A stretch of 64,000 nt of DNA, from assembly GCF_017876625.1 (NCBI RefSeq), contig NZ_JAGIOH010000001.1, positions 6,903,501-6,967,500 on the forward strand, written 5' to 3'. The notes under the pieces are model-generated. The model searched no databases. It was not told the origin of the DNA and worked only from the letters and a program-made list of their open reading frames with translations. This DNA is from Streptomyces syringium (lineage in GTDB: Bacteria; Actinomycetota; Actinomycetes; Streptomycetales; Streptomycetaceae). The translations under genes and the position numbers were made by a program. This document shows positions 1-13,500 of the stretch, piece after piece. Position 1 is the first letter of the stretch. Each line of letters starts with the position of its first letter.

Positions 1-1412
1 CGGTCCCCGCCCCCGACGGGCGGCCGACGCCGATCGCCGTGATCGGCATGGGCTGCCGGCTGCCGGGCGCCGCCGACCCCGCGCAGCTGTGGGACGTGCT
101 GCTGGCCGGCCGTGACCTCGTCACCGAGGTGCCGGCCGACCGCTGGGACATCGGCTCGCTCTACAGCCCGGACGGCGGACGGGGGCGCAGCCAGAGCAAG
201 TGGGGCGGATTCCTCGACGACGCCGCCCTGTTCGACCCGGAGTTCTTCGGCTTCGACGACGAGTCGGCCCGGCAGCTGGACCCGCTGGCGCGCAAGGCGC
301 TGGAGGTGTCCGTGGAGTGCCTGCGGGACGCCGGCTACCGCGAGGACGAACTGCGGGGCCAGTCGCTGGGGGTCTTCGTCGGTACCCGGACGGGCAACCA
401 CCGGGCGCATCTGCAGCCCCCCACGCGGCAGTACACGGCCGGGGTCAACCAGAACTTCGTGGCCGCGCACATCTCGCACTTCCTCGACCTCACCGGGCCC
501 AACCTGGTGGTCGACAGCGCCTGTTCGTCGTCGCTGGTGACCATTCACCTGGCCGCGCAGAGCCTGGCGGCGGGCGAGTCGTCCATGGCCCTGGCCGGGG
601 GCGTGGACCTGCTGTTCGACGAGGAGCCCTACCTCATGCTCAGCGCCGGCAAGGCGCTGTCGCCCAGCGGCCGGTGCCGCACCTTCGACGAGTCCGCCGA
701 CGGCCTCGTCCCCGGCGAGGGCGCCGGAATGGTGCTGCTCAAGCGGCTCGCCGACGCCCAGCGCGACGGCGACCGGGTGCTCGCCGTGATCGAGTCGTCG
801 GGCGTCAACAACGACGGCCGGACCATGGGGCACACCACCCCGAACGGACGCGCCCAGCGCGCCCTGGTCTCCGACGTGCTCGCCCGGGGCGGGATCGACG
901 CGCGCACCATCGGGTACGTCGAGGCCCACGGCACCGGCACGATGATCGGTGATCCGATCGAGCTCCAGGCGCTGACGACCGTCCACCGGACCCACACCGA
1001 CGACCGCGGCTACTGCGGCATCGGCAGCATCAAGAGCACGATGGGCCACCTGCTCAGCGCGGCGGGCGTCGCCGGCTTCATCAAGGCCGTACAGATCCTG
1101 CGGCACGGCCGGCTCGTGCCGACCCTGCACTGTCACCGGCCGAACCCGCGCTTCGCGTTCGCCGAGTCGCCGTTCTTCCCGGTGACGCGGGCCATGGACC
1201 TGCCGCCCGGCAGCCGGGTCGGCGTCAGCGCCTTCGGCTTCGGCGGCACCAACGCCCATGTCGTCCTGGGGCCGGGCACGCCCGGCGAACCGGGCAGGCC
1301 CCCGCTGCCGCTGCCCGTCTACCGGCGCAGGCGCTTCTGGCGCCTGCCCGCCGCGCCCGGGCCGGCCACGGCGCCGGTCCGCTCGGCCCGGCTCGACCTG
1401 ACCCTCAGCTGA
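1..1412 (+). CDS. C-terminal end of trans-AT polyketide synthase (KirAI-type), terminal split-module KS1
   Basis: The frame is open from the left edge (codons begin at base 3), so this is the 3' end of a larger gene, not a short protein. What is visible is one complete ketosynthase. Its Cys nucleophile (SACSSSL) is encoded at 522-524, the first His (EAHGTGT) at 927-929, and a second His sits in GHLLSAAG. The KS ends with a short basic tail (YRRRRFW) and a stop, with no AT, processing domain or ACP. The partner DH-ACP-KR lies at the start of the next gene, so the module is split between two proteins. The KS carries variant motifs (NNDGRTMG, GHLLSAAG) that recur only in KS10, which ends another protein in the same way. 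By module order this corresponds to the end of kirromycin KirAI. The boundary and KS are clear; the product assignment is inference. Confidence 0.9.
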   Translation, partial: VPAPDGRPTPIAVIGMGCRLPGAADPAQLWDVLLAGRDLVTEVPADRWDIGSLYSPDGGRGRSQSKWGGFLDDAALFDPEFFGFDDESARQLDPLARKALEVSVECLRDAGYREDELRGQSLGVFVGTRTGNHRAHLQPPTRQYTAGVNQNFVAAHISHFLDLTGPNLVVDSACSSSLVTIHLAAQSLAAGESSMALAGGVDLLFDEEPYLMLSAGKALSPSGRCRTFDESADGLVPGEGAGMVLLKRLADAQRDGDRVLAVIESSGVNNDGRTMGHTTPNGRAQRALVSDVLARGGIDARTIGYVEAHGTGTMIGDPIELQALTTVHRTHTDDRGYCGIGSIKSTMGHLLSAAGVAGFIKAVQILRHGRLVPTLHCHRPNPRFAFAESPFFPVTRAMDLPPGSRVGVSAFGFGGTNAHVVLGPGTPGEPGRPPLPLPVYRRRRFWRLPAAPGPATAPVRSARLDLTLS

Positions 1413-1492
1413 CCCTTACTGACCCGGCCTGACCCTCACGCAACCCGGCGCGCCCGGGCCGTAGATCACGCTCCGCCGCATCGCCGATCACC

Positions 1493-1497
1493 AGGAG
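1493..1497 (+). promoter_or_regulatory. Ribosome binding site that fixes the GTG start of the next PKS gene
   Basis: AGGAG lies 7 nt before the GTG at 1505. The 92-nt gap after the previous stop is the only real gap among the six PKS genes. It shows no obvious terminator, so the first PKS gene may be co-transcribed with the rest. Confidence 0.6.
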
Positions 1498-1504
1498 AGA
1501 ACAC

Positions 1505-4500
1505 GTGGACCGACGGTCCGTTCGCTGCGTCTTGCACCTGAACCGGGACAACCCGATCGTCGACGACCATCGGGTGCACGGGGTGCGCACCCTGCCGGGT
1601 GTCACCTTCCTCGACATCGTCTGCAGGCTGCTCGCCGCACGCGACATCCCGCTGGACGGGACCGAGCTGAGCGATGTGCTGTTCGTCGAGCCGGTGGTGA
1701 CCACCGAGTCCTTCGACCGTGAACTCGTCATCGCCCTCGAACCCGACCCCGACAGTGACGTCTTCCATGTGACGGCGACCAGCCGCCGCACCCAGGACGG
1801 CACCCCCGTCGACGACGCCGTCACCACCCACCTGCGGGCGACCCTGCGCACCGGTCTGCCCCCGCTCACCGGCGCCCTCGAACCGGCGGCCCCCGGCACC
1901 CCGCGCGACGTGGCCGAGGTGTACGCGACCGGGCGGTCGGCCGGCATCGAGCACCGGGCGTTCATGCGGTGCGCGGGCACCCTGCGGGCGACGGCGGACC
2001 GCGTGCGGTCCGAGATCGCGCTCGGTGACGAGGCCCGCGCCACGGTGGCCGACTTCCTGCTCCACCCCGCCCTGCTCGACGGTTCCACCATGCAGTCGTA
2101 CGCCCTCGTCTTCGACGGCGTGGACGCGGACGGACGCCCGCTCATCCCCCTGCACATCGCCGCTTTCCGCGCGGCCCGCACCCTCGGCGACGCCTGCACC
2201 GTCGACCTGCGCCTCCGCCCGGCCGGCACCGGTGACGACGTGGTGAAGGCCGACATCGACCTGTACGACCGCTCGGGCGCGCCCGCCGCCCGGTTCACGG
2301 GCCTGACCTTCAAGCGGATCCGCTCCACGGCGGCGATCACCCGGCTCACCAACGGCACTTCGGCCGCCGCGCCGGCCCTCGACGGGCACCCCGCCGGTCC
2401 CACTGCCCCTTCGGCCTCGTCGGCCCCTTCTGCCCTGTCTGCCCTTTCGACTTCGACGCCCGCGAGCGCGGACGGCGAGCCCGGCGACATCCGGGCGGAG
2501 ATCGTCGAACTGGTCCGCCGTGCCGTCGGCGACCCCACCCTGGTGGTGGACGGCGACCGCGGCTTCTACGACCTCGGGCTGGAGTCGACGCACCTGCTCA
2601 CGCTGGTCCGCGCCCTCGAGGAGCGCTGGGACATCGCGCTCTACCCGACCCTGCTCTTCGAGTACCCGACGGTCGACGCAGTCGCGGACCACCTCGCGGA
2701 GCTGCTGCCCGACGACTGGCACACCCGCACGGCCGCCGCCGCACCGGAGGAGGACACCCCCGCCCGGACCGGCTGCCTCACCGGGGTGTGGCAGACGGCC
2801 CCCCGGCCTTCCGCGCCCGCCACCGGATCGCTGCTGGTGATCGGCGATCTGCCGGTCCGGCCCGGTCAGATCACCGCCCGCCGCGGCACGGCCTTCCGCC
2901 GCGTCGCGCACCACGAGTACGAGATCCGCCCCGGCGAGGCGGCGGACCTGCGGCAGCTCGTCGCCGACCTCGGTGCCCCGCCCGAGGCGGTCCTGCACGT
3001 CGCGGAGCACACGGAGCACGCCACCGCCGACCTCCCCGAGGCCGTGCGCGCCGCCTGCTGCGAGGTACTCGCCCTGGCCCAGGCCCTCGCCGACGGCCCG
3101 GTGCCGGTCGTGCACGTCGGACCGGCGCCGGTCGCCGCCGCCGTGGCCGGGCTGGCCCGCACCGTACGCCTGGAGCAGCCGCGCCTCGCGATCACCGCCG
3201 TCGAGTGCGACGGCCCCGCCGATCCCCAGGCGCTGCTCGCGGAGTTCGCCGACCCGGACGAGACCTGGGTGCGGCACACCCCGGGACGCCGCCACGTCCG
3301 CCGCTACCGCGCGGCGGACCTCGGCGGCCCGGCCACCGTCCGGCCCGGTGGTGTCTACCTCATCACCGGCGGAGCGGGCGGCATAGGCCGGGAACTCGCC
3401 GCCCGTCTGACCGAGCGCGGCGCCACGGCCGTCCTGACCGGGCGCTCGCCGCAGCCGCAGCCGTCCGCCGGCCGGTACCTGCGCGCCGACGTGACGGTGC
3501 CGGCCGAGGTGTCCGCCCTGGTCACGGACGTTCTCGACCGGTACGGCCGGCTGGACGGCGTCGTCCACGCGGCCGGTGTGCTGCGGGACGGCCTCTTCAC
3601 CGCCAAGTCCGCCGCCGACGTCGCGGCGGTACTCGCCCCCAAGGTGCGCGGCACGGTGCTGCTGCACGAGGCGACCCGCCACCTGGACCTCGACTTCTTC
3701 GCCGTGTTCTCGTCGGTGACCGGCGTCGCGGGCAATGTGGGACAGAGCGACTACGCCGCCGCGAACGCCTTCATGGACGCCTACGCCCGCGAGCACCGAC
3801 TGACCTCCTTCGCCTGGCCGCTGTGGGCCGAGGGCGGCATGCGCACCGACCCGGCGGCCGAGGCCCTCTTCCGCCGGCAGGGACAGGTCCCGCTGCCGAC
3901 GACGGACGGCCTGGACGTGTTCGAGCAGGCGCTCGCGCTCGCCGGCACCGAGGTCGTCGTGCTCCACGGCGACCCGGAGCGGGCCGCTCGGTCGCTGGGC
4001 CTGCCCGCCGCCGACGCCGCCTTCGGGGCCGCCGAGACCCCCGGGGCACACCACGGCACGCCGGACGCCGAGCACCGCGCCCTGCCCCGGGAGGCGGACC
4101 GGGCGCCGGAAGCCGACGGCGACATCGCCGTGATCGGCGTCGCCGGCCGCTACCCCATGGCCGAGGACCTCGACCAGTTCTGGGCCAACCTGCTGGCGGG
4201 ACGCGACTGCGTCACCGAGATCCCGGAGGAGCGCTGGGCCGCGGCAGGCTTCTACGAGCCGGAGCGCGCCCCCGGGCGTTCGTACAGCAAGTGGGGCGGG
4301 TTCCTCGACGGCATCGACGAGTTCGACCCCGCCTTCTTCCGGATCACACCGCGCGAGGCCGAGGGGATGGACCCGCAGGAGCGACTGTTCCTGCAGACGT
4401 CCTGGCACGCCCTGGAGGACGCCGGCCTGACCCGCGCGGACGTGTCCGGGCGCCCGGTGGGCGTCTTCGCGGGCGTGATGTTCACCCAGTACCAGATGCT

Positions 4501-7500
4501 CGGCCTGGGCGCCGAGGACCGGCTGCCGGTGCTGCCGACGTCCTTCTCCTCGGCGGTCGCCAACCGCCTCTCCTACTTCCTCGACCTGCGCGGCCCCAGC
4601 CTGGCGCTGGACACGATGTGCTCGTCGTCCCTGACCGCCCTGCACCTGGCGTGCGAGAGCCTCAGGTCCGGCGACAGCGAGCTCGCCCTCGCCGGCGGCG
4701 TGAACCTCATCGTCCACCCGTACAAATACCTGCACCTGAGCCAGGTCGGCTTCGTCTCCTCGGACGGCCGCTGCCGCGCCTTCGGTGCCGGCGGCGACGG
4801 CTACGTGCCCGGCGAGGGCGTCGGCGTCGTCGTGCTCAAGCCACTGGCCCGCGCGCTGGAGGACGGTGACCGCGTCCTCGGTGTCATCAAGGGCAGCGCC
4901 GTCAACCACGGCGGACGCGCCGGCGGATTCTTCGTGCCGAACCCCACCGCACAGGCCGACGTGGTGCGGCGGGCGCTGCACAAGGCGGACGTCGACCCCG
5001 CGTCGATCGGCTACATCGAAACGCACGGCACGGGCACGGCGCTCGGTGACCCCATCGAGATCGCGGCCCTGTCCCAGGTCTACGGCGACACCCCGTGCCG
5101 GCTGGGCTCGGTGAAGTCCGGCGTCGGCCACCTCGAACCCGCCGCCGGCATCGCCTCCCTGACAAAGGTGCTGCTCCAGCTGCGCCACCGCACCCTGGTG
5201 CCGTCCCTGCACGCCGAACCGGCCAACACGGTCATCGACTGGGACGCCACGGGCCTGACCGTGCAGCGCGAGGCCGCGCCGTGGCCCGCCGGGCCCGGCA
5301 CCCCGCGCCGCGCCGGCGTCAGCGCGTTCGGCGCGGGCGGGGCCAACGCCCACGTCGTCGTCGAGGAGTTCCCGCAGTCGTGGGCCTCGGACGCCGCCGC
5401 GGTCGGCCCGCAGGTCGTGCTGCTCTCCGCACGCACCCCGCAGGCCCTGCGCGAGCTGGCGGAGCGCTATCTGCGGCTGCCGGCCGCCGACCGGCTCGCG
5501 GAGGTGGCCGAACTGGCCGGCCTGACCGGCGCCGACCCCGAGGCCGAGCTCGACGAACTCGGCCTGGACGCCGACGACCTGCGCAGGCTGGCACGGGCGC
5601 TCGCCGACGGCTTCCCCGGCCCCGCCCCGCACGTCGACGCCCGCTCGACGCTGGCCGGCCTCGCCGCGGCCGTGCAGGACGCCACCGGATCGGACGCCCC
5701 GCTCGCCGACATTGCCTACACCACACAGATCGGCCGGGAAGCCATGGAGGAGCGGCTCGCCGTGGTCGCCTCCGACACGGCCGAACTGCGCTCCGTGCTC
5801 CGCGCCTTCCTGGACGGCGCGGAAACGGCCGGCTACCGCGGCACGGTCACCGGGCGGAGCACCGCCGCCACCCCGGACTCCACCGACCCGCACGCGCTGG
5901 CACGCGGCTGGGCGGCGGGCGCCGCCCCCGACTGGCGCGCACTGCACCGCGACCGGAAGGCGCGCAAGGTGGCGCTGCCGCACTACCCCTTCGCACGGGT
6001 ACGGTGCTGGGTCGACGTCGCACCCCCCGCGCAGGCTCCCCGGGCCGTGGCCGCGCCGGCCGCCGAGCGGCCCCGCGCCACCGCCGCGTTCGAGACCGTC
6101 CCGTTGGACGTCCCCGTGTGGGAGGCCTGCCCCGCACCCGCCCTGCTGAGCACGCCGACCGGTCCGGTCGTGGTGCTGCACGCTCCCGACCGCGCCGGCC
6201 TGGCCCGCGAACTGGCCACCCGGCACGAGGGAGCCGTCCTCGCCGAGCTGGGGACCCCGGTCTCCGTGACGCCGCGCCTGGTCTACGTCCTGACCGGTGC
6301 CACGGGCGCCGCCGGGCACGAGACGGACCGCGTCGCGCGCGCCGAGGCCGCCGGCGTCAAGGCGCTGCTCCGCTACGCACGCGACTGGTCCCGCCTGACC
6401 GCACTCGACTGGGTCGTCGTCACCACCGGTGCTGCCGCGGCCCCCGGCCGCGATGTCACCGACCCCTACGCCGCCGGGATCGCCGGCTTCGCCCGGGTCC
6501 TGGAGAACGAGCACCCCGCCTGGTCGGTCGCCACCGTCGACCTCGACCCCGCCCACGCGTCCGCCGACCTCGTGACGACGGCCCCCCGCGGCACCCGGCT
6601 CGCCTGCACCGGAGCCGTCCGCCACACCCAGGTGCTGCGCCCCGCCCCGGCCACCGACGGCCCCGTCCCGCTCCGCCGGGGCGGCACCTACGTGATCATC
6701 GGGGGTGCCCGCGGCATCGGCCTGGCGATCGGCCGCCGGCTCGTCGAGGACTGGGCAGCGCGGGTCGTCCTGGTCGGCCGCCGGGAGCTGTCCGGCACCG
6801 ACCTCGGGGACCGGATCCGCTACGTACGCGCCGACGCGACCGACGCCCGGCAACTGGCCGCCGTCCTCGACGAGGCGGGCCCGGTGCACGGCGTCGTGCA
6901 CGCGGCACTGGTCCAGCGGGACCGGCTGGTGCGCAACCTCTCGGACGCGGACCTCGCGGAGAGCCTGGCGGCCAAGTCCGGTGTCGCGGCGGCCCTGGTG
7001 GACGCCCTGCGCGGGCACAGCCCGGACTTCCTGGTGTTCTTCTCCTCCGCGCAGTCCTTCACGGGCGATGCCGGCCTCGCGAACTACGCGGCCGGCTCCA
7101 CCTTCCTGGACGCCTACGCCCATGCCCTCGACGCCCGCCTGCCCTACCCGGTGCGCGCGGTCAACTGGGGCTTCTGGGGCACGGTCGGCGCGGTGGCCGA
7201 CGACACCCACCGCGACCGCCTGACCGCGGCCGGCTTCGGGTCCATCACGCCCGAGGCGGGGTTCGCCGCGCTCGTGGAGGCACTCCGGCAGCCGGCACCG
7301 CAGGCCGTCGTGGTGCCCGGCACCGAGGAGTTGCGGGCACGGATGGGAGCGACGAGAACGGAGACCACGGACGTGACGCCGACCGGCGGGCAGCTGAGCA
7401 CCACGGACCTGCGCGTGGTGGAGGACTTCCACGCGCTCGACCGGCAGATGACGACGATCGCGAGCGGGGCCCTGCTGGCCCTGCTCGACGACCTGGGCGC

Positions 7501-10500
7501 CTGGCGGGGCCCGGCCCCGGACGCCGACGAGGTCGCCCGCCGGGTCGGGGTCACCCCCCGGTACGCACGGCTGCTGCACACCGTGCTGGACATGCTCGCC
7601 GACGCGGGCCTGACCGAGGCCGGTGACGGACGCCACCGCCCGGTCCCGGCCGCCCTCGCCGAGGCACGCGCCGGCGGCCACCTGCGGCAGCTGGACGAGC
7701 TGGCCGACGCACACCCCGAATCCGCGGTCTTCGTACGGCTGCTGGCCCTGTGCCTGGAGCACTACCCGCAGCTGCTGCGGGGCGAGCTCCTCGCCACCGA
7801 GCTGCTCTTCCCCGCGTCGGGCACCTCCCTCATGGAGCGCGTCTACCGGGGCAACCCCATCAGCGACCTCTACAACGACCTGCTCACCGGGCACCTCGTC
7901 GCGCACGTCGAGCGTCGCCTGGCGGAGCTGCCCGCCGACGCGAAGGTCCGCATCCTGGAGGTCGGTTCGGGCACCGGCGGTACCTCCGCGGGGCTGCTGC
8001 GCGCGCTGCGCCCGTACGGCGAGCGGGTGGAGTACTGGTACACCGACCTGTCGGTCACCTTCCTCGCCCACGGCCGCCGGGAGTTCGGCGAGCAGTACCC
8101 GTTCCTGCGGTTCAAGCGCCTGGACCTGGACACCGACCCGGTCACCCAGGGCTTCCCGGCGGACGGCTTCGACCTCGCGGTCGGCGCGAACGTCCTGCAC
8201 GCCACCTCGGACGTGGGCCGCGCCGTGCGCCACCTGCGAGGAGTGCTGCGCGCCGGCGGCGAACTGCTGCTCAACGAACTGACCTCGGTGACCCTGGCCG
8301 CCACGCTCACCTACGGGCTGTTCGACGGCTGGTGGGCCCACACCGACACCGCCCTGCGCCTGCCCGGCTCGCCGCTGCTGGACGTGCCCGGCTGGACCGG
8401 GCTGCTCACCGGCGTCGGCTACGACGCGGTGTCCGCGATGCCGGGCGCCGCCGAGACCACCCGCAACTTCCAGCACATCCTCGTGGCCAGGGCCGACGAC
8501 CCCGCCACGCCCGGCGCCGCCGGGGAGACGTCCCTCACCGGCTTCACCGACGCGCTCCTGGCCCTGACGTCGGAGGCCTCGGGCATCCCGCTCGAGGACC
8601 TCGACCTCGACCGGGCGATCGGGGACTACGGCTTCGACTCGGTCAGCTACAGCCTCCTCGCGACCCGGCTGAACGACGAGTTCGCCCTGGAGGTGACGCC
8701 CGCGCTGTTCTACGAGACGCCCACCCTGCGCGCCCTGGCCGACCGCCTCGTGCGCGACTACCCCGAACTCCAGCACCGGCACACCGCCGCCCCGGCACCT
8801 GCCGAGCCCGCTGCCGCCGTGGCCGCACACCGCCCGGAGCAGACACCCGCACCCGCCCCGGCACCCGCCCCGACGGCACCCGTCACGGCCCCCGCCGAGC
8901 CCGAGGCCATCGCCGTCATCGGCATGAGCGGGCGGATGCCCGCGAGCCGCGACCTGGACGCCTTCTGGCAGCACCTGGTGGCGGGCGACGACCTGATCAC
9001 CGACGTGCCCGCCGACCGCTGGGAGACGCGCTCGCTCCCGGACGGCGTGCACGCCCACCGCGGCGGATTCGTCCACGACGTCGACATGTTCGACCCCCTG
9101 TTCTTCGGCATCTCGCCGCACGAGGCCGCGGGCATGGACCCCCAGCAGCGGCTCGTGCTGGAGGGCGTGTGGACCGCGCTGGAGGACGCCGGGCTGGCAC
9201 CCGGCTCGCTCGCGGGCTCCGACGTCGGCCTGTTCATCGGGGCAGGGTCGAGCGACTACGAGGAGGTCCGCAAGGCCGCGGACGTGCCCGTCGACGCCCA
9301 CGCGGCCACCGCCACCACGCACTCCATCCTCGTCAACCGGGTCTCCTACCTGCTCGACCTGCACGGGCCGAGCGAACCGGTCAACACCGGCTGCTCCAGC
9401 TCCCTGGTCGCCATCCACCGGGCCGCCGAGGCGATCCGCTCGGGGGAGTGCGACATCGCGGTGGCCGGCGGCATCAACCTCATCCTGTCGCCGCACAACC
9501 ACGTCCTGCTCAGCAACACCGGCATGCTCAGCCCGACCGGGCGGTGCCAGACCTTCGACGCCCGGGCGGACGGATTCGTCCGCAGCGAGGGCTTCGGCCT
9601 CGTGGTGCTGACCCGTGCGAGCCTGGCCGGCCGGCACCGAGTCCGGGCCTGGCTGCGCGGCACCGCCGTCAACCACGGCGGCCGGGCCCGGTCCCTGACC
9701 GCGCCCAACCCCGCCGCCCAGGCGGCGATGATCGTGCGGGCCCACGAGCGCGCCGGAGGCGACCCCACCACGGTGGGCTACCTGGAGACGCACGGCACCG
9801 GCACGGAACTCGGTGACCCGGTCGAGATCAACGGCCTGCGGCTCGCCTTCGACGAACTGCTGAACCGCCGGGGCCTGCCGGCGCCGGCCGAGCCCTTCTG
9901 CGGGATCGGAGCGGTCAAGGCCAACGTCGGCCACCTGGAATCCGCCGCGGGCGCCGCCGGAGTGATCAAGGTGCTCCTCGCGATGGAGCACGGCGTGCTG
10001 CCGCCCGTCGCCGGGCTCGGCGAGCAGAACCCGCACCTGCGGCTCGACGGCAGCCCGTTCCGCCTCGTCCGCTCGGCGCAGGCGTGGCCGCGCCCGGACG
10101 GCGGCCGGCCGCGGCGCGCCGGGGTCAGCTCCTTCGGCTACGGAGGCGTCAACGCCCACGTCGTCCTGGAGGAGGCCGAGCCCGTGCGGGCGCCGCAACG
10201 CCCGCACGGCCCCTGGGTGTTCCCCCTGTCGGCCCGTACGCCCGACGCCCTGCGCCGGTACGCGGCCGCGCTGCTCGCCGCCCTGGACCGGACACCGGAC
10301 CTGGCCGACGTGGCGCACACGCTCCAGCACGGCCGGGACGCCATGGCCGAACGGCTCGCGGTCACCGCCGCGGACCGGCACACGCTCGCCGCCGCGCTGT
10401 CCGCCGCCGCCGAGGGCGCGGACCACCCCGCACTGGCCCGGCCGGACGGCACGACGCCCGCCGACCGCTGGGTCGCGGGGCGGCAGGTCGACTGGCCGGA

Positions 10501-13500
10501 GGGCGGCGTACTGATTCCGCTGCCCACCTACCCGTTCGAACGCCGCCGGTGCTGGGTCGGCCCCCAGGAGCCGGAGCCCCTCGGGGACGCCGTCGCCCCG
10601 GCCGCCCCGGCGGGCATGTACGCGCCGCGCCCGCGGCCCGTCGCCGACGTGGCCGCCCGCGGCCCGGTCACCGGCCCCGTCTGGGTGCTCGGCTGCGACG
10701 ACTTCCCGGCCGCCGACGTCCACCGGGTCGAGGGTGCGCCGCTTCAGTCGCTGCCGACGCCCGCCGCGGTCCACGCCGTGGTCCGCGGCGAGGCCGGAGT
10801 CCTCGACCTGTTCCGGATCGTCACGCACCTGCAGTCGCGTCCCGGCGCGGCCGGCGAGCTGTCGCTGACCGTCGTGACGCGCGACGCCGCCGGACCGCTC
10901 TCCACGCCCACCGACCCGATGGCCGCGGCCGCACGCGGGCTGGCCAGGTCGGTGCGGCACGAGTGCGAGCGCTGGCGGGTCAGCACCGTCGACATCGGCG
11001 CGGACGACCCCGCCACGGTCACGGTCGCCGTCCCCGGTGACTACGCGCTGCGCGCCGGACAGTGGTACGAGGAGGTGCTCCAGCCCCTCGGCACCACGGC
11101 GCCCGCCGCGCCCGTGCTGCGCGACGGTGGCACGTACGTGGTCATCGGCGGCACCGGTGACATCGGGCTCGATGTCGCGGAGCGGCTCGTGCGGCTCCAC
11201 CGGGCCAAGGTCGTCCTCGTCGGGCGCTCCGCGCCGGACGCGGACAGGGCCGCCCGGATCCGGGCCATCGACCCGACGGGCACCTCGGTGGAGGTCCACC
11301 GGGCGGACGCCGCCCGGCCGGCCGAGCTGCGCGCCGTGTTCGACCGCGTGGGCGTCGTGCACGGGGTCCTGCACTCGGTGACCGTGCCGAGCGACCGGTC
11401 CCTGGCGGCCATGGACGAGGCCTGGTTCACCACGGGCCTGGCGGCCAAGACCCGGACCCTCGCGGCGCTCGCCGAGGCCCTGGACGGCCGGCGGCTCGAC
11501 TTCCTCGCGGTGTTCTCGTCGGTGCAGTCCTTCCTCGGCAACCCCGGGCAGGCCGCCTACGCGGCCGGATGCACCGCCCAGGACGCCGTCGCGCGGGCGC
11601 TCGCCGGGCACCTGCCCTACCCCGTCCGGGTCGTGAACTGGGGCGCCTGGACCGGTTCCGCGCTCACCGAGCGCCACCGCGACCGGCTGGCCGCCGCGGG
11701 GGTCCACCCGCTCTCCCCGCAGACGGGATTCGAAGCGCTGAGCCAGGTGCTCGGCCGACAGGAGGTTCAGGTGGCAGTGGTCTCGGGCACGGACGACTTC
11801 CTCGCCCGCATCGGCGTGACGACGGCCGGCACGGACGAGCGGCGGCCCGTAGCCGCGGTCGTGCCCGCAGCCGTGACGCCGGCCGTCCCTGCGGCCGTCC
11901 CCGCGGCCCCGGCGGAGGCCGCGGTCCCCGCCGGCGCGGCCCCCGGCGGTCAGGCATGGCGCGCGGCGGCGGCCGATGAACTGCTCGCCCTCCTGCGCGA
12001 GGTGGCCGGGATCCGCCCGGGCGAGCTCGCGCCGGACGACCTGCTCAGCCGCTTCGGCTTCGACTCGATCATGTACACGAGGCTGAGCCACCAGGTGAAC
12101 GCGCGCTGGGACCTCGACCTGACGCCGGCCGCGTTCTTCGGGGTGGCCACCGCGAACGACCTCATCGACAAGGTCCTCCACCAGCACGGCCCGGCCCTCG
12201 CGGCGCACCTGACCGTGCCCGAGCGGGAGACGGCGCCCACCCCGGAGACCGCCCTCCCGGCACCGGCCCCCGCCCTCGCGGTGCCGGCCCCCGCACCCGC
12301 GGCCCCCGCTCCCTTCGCCGGTGATCCTGCCGCCGTCGCCATCGTCGGCATGGCCGGTCTGTTCCCGGACTCCGACGGCCTGGACGAGTTCTGGGAGCAC
12401 CTCGTCGCGGGTGACGACCTGGTCGGTGAGATTCCGGCGGACCGCTGGGACTGGCGGCGGCTGCACGGGGAGCCCGAGCCGGGGCAGTTCCGCACCACGG
12501 CGAAGTGGGGCGGGTTCATGCGCCGGGTCGATCTCTTCGACCCGCAGTTCTTCGGCATCTCGCCGCACGAGGCCGTGGCGATGGACCCCCAGCACCGCCT
12601 CGTGCTGGAGACCGCCTGGACCGCGATCGAGGACGCCGGCATCCGGCCGTCCGCGCTCGCCGGCACGGACACGGGCGTGTTCATCGGCAGCAGCACCTAC
12701 GACTACTTCGAACTGCAGCACGCCCTCGGCGTCCCGCTCGACGGGTACAGCACGGTGGGCAGGGCGCACGCGATCATGTCGAACCGGGTGTCCTACCTGC
12801 TGAACCTGCACGGCCCCAGCGAGACCCTCGACACCGCCTGCTCGTCCTCGCTCGTCGCCGTCCACCGGGCGGCCGAGGCCATCCGGCACGGCGACTGCGA
12901 CGTGGCGCTGGCGGGCGGCGTGAACGTCATGGCCTCGCCCACGCTGTTCGTGGACATGAGCCAGGCCGACATGCTGAGCCCCGACGGCCGCTGCCGCACC
13001 TTCGACGCGGCCGCCAACGGCATCGCCCGCGCCGAGGGCGTCGGCGTGGTCGTCCTCAAGCGCCTCGACGCGGCGATCGCCGACGGTGACGTCATCCACG
13101 CCGTCCTGCGGGGCAGCGCCGTGAACCACGGCGGCCGCACCAACTCGCTGACCGCGCCCAACCCGGACGCGCAGGCCGCCTGCGTCGTCAAGGCGCACCG
13201 CCGCGCCGGGGTGGACCCGCGGACCGTCACCTACGTCGAGACGCACGGCACCGGCACCGAACTCGGTGACCCGGTCGAGGTCGAGGGCCTGAAGACGGCG
13301 TTCGCCGAGCTGTACGCCGATCACGGCGCCACCTGCACGGAAGCGCATGTGACGCTGGGCGCGGTGAAGACCAACACCGGCCACCTGGAGGCCGCCGCGG
13401 GCGTCACCGGCCTGATCAAGGCCCTGCTCGCGATGCGGCACGGGGAGATCCCCGGAAACATCCACCAGAACACGCTCAATCCGCATCTGCGCCTCGACGG

